A DNA stretch of 64,000 nt from Olsenella porci (GCF_009695875.1 NZ_VUNC01000003.1:220697-284696), one strand, 5' to 3'; shown: positions 14,269 through 23,862, counted from the stretch's first letter. Program-made: numbers and translations. Notes: generated from the sequence alone by a model not told the origin.

Positions 14269-14321
14269 GGTGACCTCCTAATATTGAACACATGAACAGA
14301 CACTCATAACTACTGGTGCAT

Positions 14322-14350
14322 AAGCTATCAGGGGCAAGGTGGGGTGTCAA
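14322..14350 (-). promoter_or_regulatory. Candidate promoter of the P-type ATPase gene
   Basis: On the minus strand TTGACA (14350-14345) is separated by 17 bases from TAGCTT (14327-14322), 54 bases before the start codon. Between them and the gene lies a TGTTCATGTGTTCA direct repeat (about 14287-14300) where a metalloregulator could bind; that part is a guess. Confidence 0.5.
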
Positions 14351-15394
14351 GTACGGAGGGAGCTTTGGCTGGTCGATCTTCTCGAGTAATTGAGGCGCGG
14401 AAGGGAGAGAGAAGAGCCGTCGCCTCGCCCCCGACTGGTCCCGCCGGCATCAGCGTTGACGCGCTGGTTGGAGGTCGTTGTGCCCCCGGTTCCCGTCGCT
14501 GGCGTCCGCTGAGCCGCGCGCAGGGCGCGGCAGCCGTGAGCCTAGCTCAGCGTCAGAAGTTGCATCCCGCATGGGCACACGGGACGTGGTTTCCGACAAG
14601 GCTTGGGCTCTGGTGGGCCACTAGGTTCGCGTTGCTGAGTCGCCCTCCCCGTGCGCTGCCTGGGGAAGGCGCACATCCACGCATTCCAATCCTCTCGGCT
14701 CGCCTGGTACATGACATCAAGGCTCGAACCATGGAGACGAGAGTCCGACGTGAGCGCTTCTTATGGGGGGTTCATCCGGGCGTTGGCCATAACCTTCATG
14801 TTTTCGCAGGTAAAAAGGATGGGAGAGGCACCGTCTCCCAACTGCTGGCAAGAATCTCCCGATGTGAGCACTCACATCGGGAGTTTCCAGCCAGATGCCC
14901 AGTGCAGCCGCACTCTCCTTGAGTCCTTTCGTCTTGATCTGCATTGCTTCGAACCCGTGGTTCTCGCGTCGACGCTGGACGAGGATTCTTGGAAGAGGCG
15001 CAGGAGCAGCCAGCTTACACCGGGTGTCTGGAGTCATCTTGGCTGTTGCGCCGCCGTGCCCTCCACCTCTGGGCGGTCGTGAAGACATGAAGGGCAACCC
15101 GATGCGTTCCGGCCCTAATCTCCGTACCCGTGATCCCCTTCTGTGAGTTCTTCCGAAGTGGCGCCATGCAAAACGAGCGCCACTTCCGATCCCTAGTGTC
15201 CCCGCGCTTCTCTTCCAAGAGCTCTTCTTAGAACCTTACCCGTGGAGGTGAGCTGGGAGCCATCGTGAGCAAGGCATGATGATTGCGCTCCTCCAGCCAG
15301 AGGAGAAACCCCGTTCCTGTCACCCGCAAGGTGCGCCCAATGTGGCGATGACATTTCGAGCGCGTTACCTCAGCGCCGGACTGTCACCACTGGC
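14351..15394. other. 1-kb gap with no gene seen
   Basis: Open frames here lack ribosome sites and resemble no family I know. The only structured element seen is the single 48-bp palindrome at 14846-14893. The right end is the leader of the histidine operon. Confidence 0.5.
14846..14893. repeat. 48-bp palindrome, GTGAG-centre variant
   Basis: Begins TGGCAAGAAT and ends TTCCAGCCA, with a near-perfect inner stem CTCCCGATGTGAG / CTCACATCGGGAG around a two-base centre. It is the only isolated copy; the others are clustered. Confidence 0.8.
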
Positions 15395-15412
15395 ACTTTA
15401 TCGCGCTAAAGT
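15395..15412. promoter_or_regulatory. Operator-like palindrome before hisZG
   Basis: ACTTTA-TCGCGC-TAAAGT, a perfect 6-6-6 palindrome 90 bases before the hisZG start. The same layout, with CTGGC directly before it, recurs at 24061-24078 before hisI. This suggests a shared histidine repressor site that may overlap the promoter. Confidence 0.6.
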
Positions 15413-15502
15413 ACAACCATCACGAAGGGAGCGAGACGCCGCACGGGAAGGTCGGCGTACCGCAGCCGGGCCGTTGGGGCCCGCCAGACGAGGGGAGCAA
15501 GC

Positions 15503-17173
15503 GTGCTGTCAGGAACGCCCAGCGGATTCAGGGACATCCTCCCGACCGAGGCGCTCGCCCGCGAGCGCATCAGCCGAACGGTCACCGAGGGCTTCGCGTC
15601 GCATGGGTACCTCCCGGTGGAGACACCCCTCCTGGAGGACCGCGCGGTCATCGAGCGGGGCGGCCGCATACAGGACAGCCCGTTTCAGCTCTTTGACACG
15701 GACGGCAGCCTGCTCGTCCTCCGTCCCGACCTCACGCTTCCCATCGCGCGCCTGGTGGCGGCCCGCGTTTCGGACGCGCAGCTGCCCGCCCGTCTGCGCT
15801 ATGCGGCACCCATCGTGCGCGAGGAGTCGGTCCTCGGCGGCCAGCCCCGTCAGTTCACGCAGCTGGGCGTCGAGCGCTTTGGCGGCGACGGCATGGAGGG
15901 CGAGGTCGAGGTCGTGACGCTGCTTGGCGAGGCCCTGCGCGCCCTCGACGTGCCCGCCTGGCGCATCGTGTGCGGCTCCGTCTCGCCCCTCAAGGCGCTG
16001 CTCGACTCGTGCGCTCCAAGCGACGAGTTCCGCGAGACCGTCCAGCGCCTGGTGCACGAGTCCGACCTGGTCTCGCTCGACGAGTTCGTTGCCGCCTCTG
16101 ACGTCGACCCCGCCGCGGCCCGCGCAATCTGCGCCATTCCGCGCCTGGCCGGAGACGCCTCGGTCATCGACGAGCTCGACCGGCTCCTCGACGCAGCGGG
16201 CGTTACGGCGGAGAGGCGCGGCACCGCCGAGCTCCGTTCCTTCGTCCGCGGGCTGGGCAACCTCGTGGCTGAGGACCACGTGTCCTTCGACTTCAGCGTC
16301 ATCAACTCCTTCGACTACTACACCGGCCTCATCTTCCGCGCCTACTGCGAGAGCTCGTCCGGCGCCCTCGCCATGGGCGGGCGCTACGACGCGGTCCTCG
16401 CCAACTTCGGTCGTCCCGACGTGGCGTCCTGCGGCTTCGCGCTTCTCCTCGAACGCCTTCAGGAGGTCTTGGGCGAGCAGGGCGAGAGCGGCGTGGTCTC
16501 CGGCGTCGCGCCCCGTGGCCAGCGGCCGCTCAGGGTCGCCGTGCCCAAGGGCTCCCTCTTCGAGGGCTCCGTCCGCCTCCTGGAGCAGGCGGGCATGCCG
16601 GTGGACGAGCTGCGCGAGCCGGGACGCCGCCTGATCATCCCGGCGGGCGACGTGGAGTACGTGATCGTGCGCGCCCAGGACGCCCCGAGCTTCGTGGGCC
16701 ACGGCGGCGCGGACTGCGGCATCTGCGGCAACGACTCGGTCATCGAGGCGGGCATCGACCTGCTGCAGCTCGTCGACCTCGGCTTTGGCCGCTGTCGCTT
16801 TGTGGTGGCGGAGCCCAGGAGCCGCGCGGGCGAGGCAGAGCGCGCCTATCAGTGGCGCGGCACCGTTCGCGTTGCCACCAAGTACCCGCGCATCACGCGT
16901 AGGTACTACGACGCCATCGGCCAGCATGCCGACATCGTGCAGCTGCACGGCAACATCGAGCTCGGGCCCATCGTGGGCATGACCGACCGCATCGTGGACA
17001 TCACCGCAACGGGCACCACGCTGCGCGAGAACGACCTGGTGGTCGTGGACGACGTAATGGAATGCACCGCCCGCTTCTTCGCGAGCCCCGCCGCGTACCG
17101 CACCGACGTGCGTGTGCGCGACCTGGCCGCGAGGCTCGGGCGGATCTGCCAGAGTGAAGGGAACCAGCAATGA
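15503..17173 (+). CDS. hisZG: HisZ-HisG fusion: regulatory plus catalytic subunit of ATP phosphoribosyltransferase
   Basis: ATP phosphoribosyltransferase performs the first, feedback-inhibited step of histidine synthesis. Here the two subunits of the short-form enzyme are one 556-residue chain. Residues 1-335 are HisZ, a histidyl-tRNA-synthetase-like domain (GTPSGFRDILPTEA start, LRPDLTLPIARL motif 2 region, GGRYDAVL near 292). Residues from about 341 are short HisG (LRVAVPKGSLFE start, GHGGADCGICGNDS, and the PRPP loop DRIVDITATGTTL). A roughly 15-residue linker joins them, with no stop or frameshift between. GTG at 15503 follows GAGGGGAG. Its stop overlaps hisD by ATGA. No separate hisG or hisZ is seen here. 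Confidence 0.93.
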   Translation: MLSGTPSGFRDILPTEALARERISRTVTEGFASHGYLPVETPLLEDRAVIERGGRIQDSPFQLFDTDGSLLVLRPDLTLPIARLVAARVSDAQLPARLRYAAPIVREESVLGGQPRQFTQLGVERFGGDGMEGEVEVVTLLGEALRALDVPAWRIVCGSVSPLKALLDSCAPSDEFRETVQRLVHESDLVSLDEFVAASDVDPAAARAICAIPRLAGDASVIDELDRLLDAAGVTAERRGTAELRSFVRGLGNLVAEDHVSFDFSVINSFDYYTGLIFRAYCESSSGALAMGGRYDAVLANFGRPDVASCGFALLLERLQEVLGEQGESGVVSGVAPRGQRPLRVAVPKGSLFEGSVRLLEQAGMPVDELREPGRRLIIPAGDVEYVIVRAQDAPSFVGHGGADCGICGNDSVIEAGIDLLQLVDLGFGRCRFVVAEPRSRAGEAERAYQWRGTVRVATKYPRITRRYYDAIGQHADIVQLHGNIELGPIVGMTDRIVDITATGTTLRENDLVVVDDVMECTARFFASPAAYRTDVRVRDLAARLGRICQSEGNQQ

Positions 17174-18573
17174 GAACGGTGGAGCTTAGGGGAGAGGAGC
17201 GTCTCTCCAAGAAGGACCTCGCGCGCACGGGCGCACTGCCCCGCGAGGTCATGGACAGCGCGCAGGCGATCGTGGACGACGTCCGCGAGCGCGGCGACGT
17301 CGCGGTGCGGGAGTACTGCCAGCGCTTTGACGGCGCCTGCCCCAGCGAGTTCCGCGTGCCGGACGAGGTGGTGAGGGGCGCCCTCGACATGGTTGATCCC
17401 GAGTTCCTCTCGTCGCTGCGCAAGGCGTACGACCAGATCCGCGACTTCCACGAGCGCGAGCGCGAGCAGTCGTGGTTCACGACCAAGCCCGATGGCACCA
17501 TCCTGGGCGTCAAGGTGACCCCGGTCCCCTCCGTCGCCGTGTACGTGCCCGGCGGGCGCGCCCAGTACCCCTCCACCGTGCTCATGGACACGATCCCGGC
17601 CAAGGTCGCCGGCGTGCCCCGCGTGGTCATGGTGACCCCGCCCCAGCGCGATGGCTCGCTCTCGGCCTACACCCTCGCCGCGGCTGCGGTCGCTGGCGTG
17701 GACGAAGTCTACGCCGTCGGAGGCGCCCAGGCCATCGGTGCCGTTGCTTACGGCACCGAGAGCATTCCCGCCGTCTCGAAGGTGGTGGGCCCGGGCAACG
17801 CCTACGTCGCCGCGGCTAAGCGCTACGTCTCGGGCGACGTGGGGATCGACATGGTCGCCGGCCCCTCCGAGGTGTGCGTGCTCGCGGATGCCACGGCCGA
17901 CCCCGCCATCGTCGCAGCCGACCTCATGGCCCAGGCGGAGCACGACCCCATGGCCGCCTGCTACCTGGTCACGGACGACCCCACGCTTCCGGACCGCGTG
18001 TTCCCCGCCATCGAGGCGCTGGTCTCGCAGAGCCCCCGCGAGGAGATAACGCGCGCCTCCCTCGACGGCAAGGGGCTCTGCGTAGCATGCGACTCCCTCG
18101 ACGCCGCCGTCGACGCCGTCAACCTCATCGCCCCGGAGCACCTTGAGCTCCACTGCGCCGATGCCTTCTCGCTTCTCGGCAGGATCCAGAACGCCGGTGC
18201 GATCTTTGTCGGCCCCTGGAGCTCCGAGCCCCTGGGCGACTACGTGGCGGGCCCCAACCACACGCTTCCCACGGGCGGCACCGCGCTCTTCTCCAACCCG
18301 CTCGGCGTCTACGACTTCCAGAAGCGCTCGTCGGTCATCGGCTACACCCCCGAGGGGCTGCTCGCCGACGCACCTGCCGTCCAGGCGCTCGCGCAGGCGG
18401 AGGGCCTGTGGGCCCACGCGCTCTCGGTGGGCATGCGCCGCAAGCTCCTGGCGGAGGGCGGCGACAATTTCGCCGATGTAACGGAAGCCTGCGCAGATGC
18501 CATGCAGACGGCGTGGCCGCGTAAGCTGGAGGAGCCCGGCAGGCCCGTCCTCTCCGGGTACGAGTCGCGCTGA
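17170..18573 (+). CDS. hisD: Histidinol dehydrogenase
   Basis: Zinc-dependent enzyme that oxidises L-histidinol to L-histidine in the last two steps. The protein is 467 residues, slightly longer than the usual 430. Conserved blocks are in order: VAVYVPGGRAQYPSTVLM near 116, GGAQAIGAVAYGT, GPGNAYVAAAKR near 208, the AGPSEV block, a zinc-ligand region (MAQAEHDP), and GPNHTLPTGG near 360, which carries catalytic and metal-binding histidines. It overlaps hisZG by four bases and is followed by hisC after 18. Confidence 0.97.
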   Translation: MRTVELRGEERLSKKDLARTGALPREVMDSAQAIVDDVRERGDVAVREYCQRFDGACPSEFRVPDEVVRGALDMVDPEFLSSLRKAYDQIRDFHEREREQSWFTTKPDGTILGVKVTPVPSVAVYVPGGRAQYPSTVLMDTIPAKVAGVPRVVMVTPPQRDGSLSAYTLAAAAVAGVDEVYAVGGAQAIGAVAYGTESIPAVSKVVGPGNAYVAAAKRYVSGDVGIDMVAGPSEVCVLADATADPAIVAADLMAQAEHDPMAACYLVTDDPTLPDRVFPAIEALVSQSPREEITRASLDGKGLCVACDSLDAAVDAVNLIAPEHLELHCADAFSLLGRIQNAGAIFVGPWSSEPLGDYVAGPNHTLPTGGTALFSNPLGVYDFQKRSSVIGYTPEGLLADAPAVQALAQAEGLWAHALSVGMRRKLLAEGGDNFADVTEACADAMQTAWPRKLEEPGRPVLSGYESR

Positions 18574-18591
18574 CGCGGGGGAGGTCGTCCT

Positions 18592-19692
18592 TTGGCACAG
18601 CAGATTTCCCAGGCGGTGCGGGCGGTCATGAGGCCGTCGGCGGTGAGCCTGGAGCCCTATGACCCGTCCTTCTCGCCCTGCAGGGTCAACCTGTCGGCGA
18701 ACGAGAACACCTACGGCATGCCGGCCGAGGTGCGCGACCACGTGTCGCAGGCCCTCGCCCAGGTGGCGACCAACCGCTACCCCAAGCCCATGAGCGACGA
18801 GCTCAGGGCGCAGATCGCGGAGTGGCATGGCGTCATGCCGGAGCAGGTGATCGTGGGCAACGGGGGAGACGAGCTTCTCTTCAACCTGTTCCTGGCCTTC
18901 GGTGGCAGTGGGCACACCATGGTCGACTGCCCGCCCACGTTCTCGGTGTACCGCCTGTACGCGGAGCTGGTCGAGACCACCGTGCGCGACGTGCGGCGAA
19001 ATCCGGAGGACTTCTCGATCGATCCAGACGAGCTGGTCAAGGCCGCCACGGACGCGAGCATCGTGGTCCTGACCTCGCCCAACAACCCCACGGGCAACCT
19101 CGTCCCCACCGAGCTGGTTGCACGGGTGTGCGAGGCGTGCCCGGGCGTCGTGCTCGCGGACGAGGCCTACGGGGAGTTCTCGGCTGCGGGCTCCTCGGCC
19201 GAGCCGCTGCTGTCCGGCCACCCCAACCTCGTGGTGCTGCACACGTTGTCCAAGGCGTACTGCATGGCCGGCGCGCGCGTGGGCTACCTCCTGGGCTCGC
19301 CCTCGGTCATCGGCGCGCTCTCGGCGGTGCGGCAGCCCTACTCCGTCAACGTCCTCTCGCAGGCGGCGGCATCCGTCGTTGTAAGCGAGCGCGAGGCGTT
19401 TGAGCCCACCATCGCCCGGATCGTCTCGGAGCGCTCCCGCCTCGCGGGCGGGCTCTCGTCGCTCGAGCGCCTGGGCGTGCGCGTGTGGCCCAGCGAGGCC
19501 AACTTCCTCCTCGTGCGCATGCCGGACGCCCATCGCGTCCGCTGCCTGCTGCGCGACGAGCACTCCATCCTCGTGCGCGACTTCTCCAGCACCCCGGGGC
19601 TAAGGGACTGCCTCCGCGTCACCGTGGGCACCCCCGCCGAGAACGACGAGGTCGTCTCGGCCATATCCCAGATCCTGAGCAGGGAGGACTGA
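18592..19692 (+). CDS. hisC: Histidinol-phosphate aminotransferase
   Basis: PLP enzyme that transfers an amino group from glutamate to imidazole-acetol phosphate. The 366-residue protein uses a TTG start after GGGGGAGG. The class I/II aminotransferase pattern is present: NLSANENTYG at the N-terminus, LTSPNNPTGN near 160, DEAYGEFS near 190, and the PLP lysine in LSKAYCMAGARVGY near 222, followed by the phosphate-binding arginine. Its last base is the first base of the hisB ATG (TGATG), so the two are translationally coupled. Confidence 0.96.
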   Translation: MAQQISQAVRAVMRPSAVSLEPYDPSFSPCRVNLSANENTYGMPAEVRDHVSQALAQVATNRYPKPMSDELRAQIAEWHGVMPEQVIVGNGGDELLFNLFLAFGGSGHTMVDCPPTFSVYRLYAELVETTVRDVRRNPEDFSIDPDELVKAATDASIVVLTSPNNPTGNLVPTELVARVCEACPGVVLADEAYGEFSAAGSSAEPLLSGHPNLVVLHTLSKAYCMAGARVGYLLGSPSVIGALSAVRQPYSVNVLSQAAASVVVSEREAFEPTIARIVSERSRLAGGLSSLERLGVRVWPSEANFLLVRMPDAHRVRCLLRDEHSILVRDFSSTPGLRDCLRVTVGTPAENDEVVSAISQILSRED

Positions 19693-20279
19693 TGGGCAGG
19701 ACATCCACCGTATCCCGCAAGACGGGCGAGACGGACATCACGGTCACCCTCGACCTGGACGGGTCGGGACGGTGCGACATAGACACGGGCATCGGCTTCT
19801 TCGACCACATGCTGTCGGCGCTCGGGCGCCACTCGCTCATGGACCTGACCGTCCATGCCAAGGGTGACACCTGGGTGGACGACCACCACACGGTCGAGGA
19901 CGTGGGGATCGTGATGGGGCAGGCCATCCGCCAGGCGCTGGGGGACAAGAGCGGCATCGCGCGCTTCTCCCAGGCGATCGTCCCCATGGACGAGGCGCTG
20001 GTGCTCGCCGCCATCGACGTGAGCGGGCGCGGGGAGCTGTACTGGGACGTCCCCATTGGCCCCGACAAGGTGGGGACCTTCGACACCGAGCTGGGCCACG
20101 AGTTCTTCCAGGGGCTCGCTCGCGACGCCGGCATCACGCTGCATCTGCGCGAGCTGGCGGGCGAGAACGCCCATCACATCCTGGAGTGCGCGTTCAAGGC
20201 CGCCGCGCGCGCCCTCAGGCAGGCCGTCGAGCCCGACCCGCGCGTGAGCGGCATCCCATCGACCAAGGGGAGCCTGTGA
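19692..20279 (+). CDS. hisB: Imidazoleglycerol-phosphate dehydratase
   Basis: Manganese-dependent dehydratase of the histidine pathway, 195 residues. It is the single-function form without the N-terminal histidinol-phosphatase domain of enterobacteria. The two metal-binding repeats are seen as GIGFFDHML...DDHHTVED (about 33-70) and GHEFF...ENAHHILECAFKA (about 135-170). The start is fixed by the TGATG overlap with hisC; the upstream open frame is an out-of-family extension. The missing phosphatase activity must come from another locus, since no HisN or HisK-type gene is found in this window. Confidence 0.97.
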   Translation: MGRTSTVSRKTGETDITVTLDLDGSGRCDIDTGIGFFDHMLSALGRHSLMDLTVHAKGDTWVDDHHTVEDVGIVMGQAIRQALGDKSGIARFSQAIVPMDEALVLAAIDVSGRGELYWDVPIGPDKVGTFDTELGHEFFQGLARDAGITLHLRELAGENAHHILECAFKAAARALRQAVEPDPRVSGIPSTKGSL

Positions 20280-20944
20280 TGAGTGCCGGCGACATCGTCG
20301 TGGTCGACTACCACAAGGGGAACCTGCAGAGCGTCGTCCGCGGCATCAACGCCGTGGGAGGGAGCGCGACTGTCACAGACGACCCGCGGGCCATCTCCGA
20401 GGCCTCGGGCGTCGTGCTCCCGGGCGTCGGCGCCTTCGAGGACGCAATGGCCTTCCTCCGCCAGAGCGGTCAGGCCGACGCAATCGTCGACTCCATCCGC
20501 CGTGGCGTTCCGTTCCTGGGCATCTGCCTGGGCCTTCACCTGCTTTTTGAGCGGGGGGACGAGCGCAGCGCCACTCCCGGCAAGTCGTTCGAGGGCAAGT
20601 GGGTCCCCGGACTGGGCGTGCTCAGCGGCTCGGTGACGCGCCTTGAGTCGACGAGGCTCAAGGTCCCGCACGTGGGCTGGGACCAGGCCTACCTCACCCA
20701 GGTGGGCGAGAGGTGTCCGCTCCTGGTGGACGTGCCCCAGGGCGCCAACGTGTACTTCACGCACTCCTACGCCGTCTCGGACGACGTGGACGACGGCATC
20801 GTGGCGGCGCGCACCCACTACGTGCGCAGCTTCGCCTCGTGCGTGTGGCGCGACAACGTGTACGGGGTCCAGTTCCACCCCGAGAAGTCCTCGGGAACGG
20901 GCGGCAGGATCCTCTCCAACTTCGTGCGCGTGGTGAGGGGATAG
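20279..20944 (+). CDS. hisH: Imidazole glycerol phosphate synthase, glutaminase subunit
   Basis: Class I glutamine amidotransferase that feeds ammonia to HisF. It has 221 residues. The nucleophile is the cysteine in PFLGICLGLHLLFERG (about residue 83), and the partner His/Glu pair lies in YGVQFHPEKS near the C-terminus. The N-terminal VVDYHKGNLQSVVRG is typical of HisH. The start is set by the TGATG junction with hisB. hisA begins two bases after the stop, so subunit H is separated from F by hisA, as in many actinobacteria. Confidence 0.97.
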   Translation: MSAGDIVVVDYHKGNLQSVVRGINAVGGSATVTDDPRAISEASGVVLPGVGAFEDAMAFLRQSGQADAIVDSIRRGVPFLGICLGLHLLFERGDERSATPGKSFEGKWVPGLGVLSGSVTRLESTRLKVPHVGWDQAYLTQVGERCPLLVDVPQGANVYFTHSYAVSDDVDDGIVAARTHYVRSFASCVWRDNVYGVQFHPEKSSGTGGRILSNFVRVVRG

Positions 20945-20946
20945 CG

Positions 20947-21723
20947 ATGGTCCTACTCCCGGCGATAGACCTGGTGGCGGGCAAGGTCGTTCGTCTCTCC
21001 CGCGGCGACCGCTCCAAGATGGACGTGTACTCCGACGACCCGGTGGCGGTGGCGCGCGACTTTGCCGCGAGCGGGGCCACGTGGGTGCACGTGGTGGATC
21101 TCTCGGCGGCGTTTGGCGAGGACGAGCGGGCGCTCGAGGCCAACCGCCGTGCCATCTCGGCCATCTGTGCTCTCGGCGACCTCAGGGTCGACACGGGTGG
21201 TGGAGTGCGGTCCATGGAAGCCATCGAGCGCCTTGCGCAGGTGGGCGCAACCCGCATCGCCGTGGGCACGGCACTCGTTCGCGACGCCGACTTCGCTCGC
21301 GAGGCGGCACGGCGCTACGGGTCGCTCCTGGCGGCAGACGTTGCGGGCCGTGACGGCATGGTCCGCGTGAACGGCTGGCGAGAGGGAGTCGGCCTCAGGG
21401 TGGACGAGCTCGTCTCGTCGCTCGCGGCCATGGGCTACCGGCACCTGGTCTACACCGACGTCGCCCGCGACGGCATGCAGTCGGGCATCGACGACCAGGC
21501 ATACCGGCACGTCGCCCAGGTGGCGGGCTTCCCCGTGGTCGCCTCGGGCGGCATCGCGTCGATCGACGACGTGCGCCGGCTCGCTGGTCTGGGGAGCGAC
21601 GTGGTGGAGGGCGCGATTACCGGACGTGCCATCTACGAGGGGAGCCTTTCGCTGCGCGAGGCGCTTGCCGCCGCGGCGGGCGAGGGTGATTTCGTGACCA
21701 AGGGAGAAGCGCATGCTGACTAA
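20947..21723 (+). CDS. hisA: ProFAR isomerase (HisA; possibly PriA-like)
   Basis: A TIM-barrel isomerase that opens the ribose of ProFAR; 258 residues. The catalytic aspartates sit in [15 protein letters not shown] (strand 1) and [14 protein letters not shown] (strand 5), and phosphate loops appear as DTGGGVRS and VASGGIAS. Some actinobacteria use the same protein for tryptophan synthesis (PriA). I see no trp gene here and cannot decide between HisA and PriA. The end overlaps the hisF start by 11 bases. Confidence 0.94.
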   Translation: MVLLPAIDLVAGKVVRLSRGDRSKMDVYSDDPVAVARDFAASGATWVHVVDLSAAFGEDERALEANRRAISAICALGDLRVDTGGGVRSMEAIERLAQVGATRIAVGTALVRDADFAREAARRYGSLLAADVAGRDGMVRVNGWREGVGLRVDELVSSLAAMGYRHLVYTDVARDGMQSGIDDQAYRHVAQVAGFPVVASGGIASIDDVRRLAGLGSDVVEGAITGRAIYEGSLSLREALAAAAGEGDFVTKGEAHAD

Positions 21724-22480
21724 GCGCGTCATCCCCTGCCTGGACGTGAAGGACGGCAGGGTCGTGAAGGGCGTCAACTTTGTGGGGCTCCGCGACGCCG
21801 GGGACCCCGTGGAGCTTGCGGCGGCGTACGACCGCGAGGGCGCCGACGAGGTCGTGTTCCTGGACATTACGGCGACCTCCGACGACAGGGACACCACCGT
21901 GGAGCTCGCCTCGCGCGCCGCCGAGGAGGTCCGCATTCCGTACTGCGTGGGTGGCGGCATGCGCACCGTGGCGGACATGAGGCGCATGATAGCCGCGGGC
22001 GCCGACAAGGTCTCGGTCAACTCCGCTGCGGTGAGAGACCCGTCGCTCATCACCTCCGCGGCGGACGCCTTTGGCAGCCAGGCGGTCGTCGTCGCAATCG
22101 ACGCGCGTCACGTGGGACCCGGCGACAAGTGGGAGGTCTACACCGCGGGTGGCCGCACTCCCACGGGCATCGACGCGGTGGAGTGGGCCGAGGAGGCCGC
22201 GCGTCGCGGTGCGGGCGAGATTCTCCTCACCAGCATGGACCGCGACGGCACCAAGGACGGCTTCGACATCCCCCTCACCAGGGCGGTCGCCCGTGCCGTG
22301 CCCATCCCCGTGATTGCCTCGGGCGGCGTGGGCTGCCTGGAGCACTTTGCCGAGGGCATCGTGGACGGCGAGGCAGACGCCGTCCTCGCCGCGAGCGTGT
22401 TCCACTTTGGCACGTACACCATCCGCCAGGTCAAGGAGTACATGGCCTCGCAGGGCATCGCCGTGCGTCTGGACTTCTAG
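21713..22480 (+). CDS. hisF: Imidazole glycerol phosphate synthase, cyclase subunit
   Basis: TIM-barrel synthase that joins PRFAR and ammonia from HisH to give imidazole glycerol phosphate and AICAR. The protein is 255 residues. Catalytic aspartates lie in [19 protein letters not shown] (residue 11) and in [16 protein letters not shown] (near 130). Phosphate-binding loops GGGMRT and IASGGVG are present. A strong intrinsic terminator follows 42 bases later, so this is the last gene of the main his transcript. hisI and hisE lie 1.6 kb further on behind a repeat array. Confidence 0.97.
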   Translation: MLTKRVIPCLDVKDGRVVKGVNFVGLRDAGDPVELAAAYDREGADEVVFLDITATSDDRDTTVELASRAAEEVRIPYCVGGGMRTVADMRRMIAAGADKVSVNSAAVRDPSLITSAADAFGSQAVVVAIDARHVGPGDKWEVYTAGGRTPTGIDAVEWAEEAARRGAGEILLTSMDRDGTKDGFDIPLTRAVARAVPIPVIASGGVGCLEHFAEGIVDGEADAVLAASVFHFGTYTIRQVKEYMASQGIAVRLDF

Positions 22481-22521
22481 GCTTGTCTCCCCGTGAATGA
22501 ACTCCCGCCTCCTGCGGTAGG

Positions 22522-22558
22522 AATCCCCTGGCGTCGCATTTGGCGCCAGGGGATTTTT
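22522..22558 (+). terminator. Intrinsic terminator of the hisZG-F operon
   Basis: AATCCCCTGGCG pairs with CGCCAGGGGATT around a short loop, and the run ends GGATTTTTA. The 12-bp stem plus T-run is the clearest terminator in this half of the window. Confidence 0.88.
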
Positions 22559-22579
22559 AGTCGAATGGAAGTGGTTCTC

Positions 22580-23488
22580 GTGGGGGAGAAGATCGGTTTC
22601 ATCGGGCTTGGCAACATGGGAAGGCCGATGGCGACCAACCTCGTGCGTACGGGATACGACCTCATGGTGGGCGACCTCAACCGGGAAGCCGTCGACGCGC
22701 TGGTCGCCGAGGGTGCGCAGACGGGCACCAACGACCAGATCGCCGCGTGGGCGGACGTCCTGGTGACGATGCTTCCCAACGGCCCCGTGGTCCAGTCGGT
22801 CCTCTTCGGTGCGCCGGGGGCGACGTCCGTCGAGCCCGGCACGGTCGCCGCATCGCTGCGGAAGGGTGCGCTGGTCTGCGACATGAGCTCGGTCAAGCCG
22901 TCGGAGTCCCGTGCCTGCGCGCGTCTCCTCGGCGCGGTCGGCGTGGGCTTTGTGGACGCTCCCGTCTCCGGCGGACAGAAGGGTGCCGAGGAGGGCAGGC
23001 TCGCAATCATGTGCGGTGGGAGCCAGCCAGACTTCGACCGCATGTCTCCCATGCTCGACGTGATGGGCGCCTCCGCCAGGCTCATCGGACCCGTTGGCTC
23101 GGGCAGCGTCGCCAAGCTCGTCAACCAGATGATCGTCGCCAACACCACCGCGGTCGTGTGCGAGGCGTTCACGTTCGCTCGCAAGGAGGGCGTGGACCCC
23201 AAGACCGTCTTCGAGGCGATTCGTGGCGGAGCGGCCGGCTCTGCAGTGCTCGACATGAAGCTTCCCCAGATGCTCGCGCACGACTTCACGCCGCCCAGCG
23301 CTGCGACGAGCATCCTCCACAAGGACGTGGCGAACTGCCTGGCCGCCGCGCACGAGGCGGACTCTCCCGTGCCGTACACCGCCCAGGCGTACGAGATCCT
23401 CCAGGCGATGAGGGCAAACGGGCTCATGGACCAGGACTTCGCCTCGATGGTGACCTACTTCGAGCGACTGGCGGACTGCACGCTCTAG
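22580..23488 (+). CDS. 3-hydroxyisobutyrate dehydrogenase/tartronate-semialdehyde reductase family enzyme
   Basis: A 302-residue NAD(P)-dependent beta-hydroxyacid dehydrogenase. The Rossmann motif IGFIGLGNMGRPMATNL opens the protein; the substrate loop is DAPVSGGQKGAEEG near 136, and the catalytic lysine lies in GSGSVAKLVNQM near 180. A longer frame (from 22493) would run through the his terminator, so a start after it is needed. GTG at 22580 has GGAAGTGG ahead of it; ATG at 22565 is the alternative and lacks a clear ribosome site. Substrate could be tartronate semialdehyde, 3-hydroxyisobutyrate or a related acid. It sits between two his blocks but has no known role in that pathway. Confidence 0.85.
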   Translation: MGEKIGFIGLGNMGRPMATNLVRTGYDLMVGDLNREAVDALVAEGAQTGTNDQIAAWADVLVTMLPNGPVVQSVLFGAPGATSVEPGTVAASLRKGALVCDMSSVKPSESRACARLLGAVGVGFVDAPVSGGQKGAEEGRLAIMCGGSQPDFDRMSPMLDVMGASARLIGPVGSGSVAKLVNQMIVANTTAVVCEAFTFARKEGVDPKTVFEAIRGGAAGSAVLDMKLPQMLAHDFTPPSAATSILHKDVANCLAAAHEADSPVPYTAQAYEILQAMRANGLMDQDFASMVTYFERLADCTL

Positions 23489-23545
23489 GGGACGCCGGGG
23501 AATCCGTGGGCCATTGCCGCCCCACGTGACCCTGGAGACCCCGGC

Positions 23546-23862
23546 CGCTTAGAAAAACCGGTGCCCGTGCGAATCCCGAGACATGCCTGCTTAGCTTTCT
23601 CGGGCCTCGTGCGATTTCCGTCTCTCGGTGCTTAACAAACCTAGCCCTCGGGTGGATTTAGGTGAGAGATGCTTAGACACGCTAAGCCTCTTGTCGATTT
23701 CGGGGCGATATGCTTAACAACGCTAGCCCTCGTGTGAGTTGCGCGGCGGTAATCCACAAGAGGGCTAGCATCGCTAAGCACGCGGGAATCAAATCCACAC
23801 GAGGGCTAGCACCGCTAAGCATCCCGGGACGGAATCCGCATGGGAGCAGTGACTCTCCGTGC
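23546..23862. repeat. Type D phased array (41-bp period), copy 1
   Basis: Units of about 30 bp shaped TGCTTAGC-n3-GCTAG-CCTCGTG-n2-GATT. Clear forward units start at 23588, 23629, 23670 and 23711, exactly 41 apart, with a degenerate one at 23546. Inverted units end at 23780 and 23821 (41 apart), with a degenerate one ending near 23862. The innermost forward and inverted units enclose 70 bp. The rest of 23489-24060 holds no recognisable gene. Confidence 0.88.

Noticed and set aside
14344..14922. 192-residue open frame in the gap before hisZG
   Set aside because: No ribosome site, no family resemblance, and it runs through a 48-bp palindrome; likely a chance frame in GC-rich DNA.
15230..15502. 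T-box leader upstream of hisZG
   Set aside because: No recognisable TGG-type antiterminator box or terminator hairpin in the leader.
22493..22579. Longer N-terminus of the oxidoreductase downstream of hisF
   Set aside because: It would translate through the his operon terminator hairpin, and the conserved Rossmann start lies after it.
23546..23862. CRISPR array
   Set aside because: The regular repeat-spacer look is misleading: gaps between units are only about 11 bp, units are diverged, half of them are inverted, and no cas gene is present.
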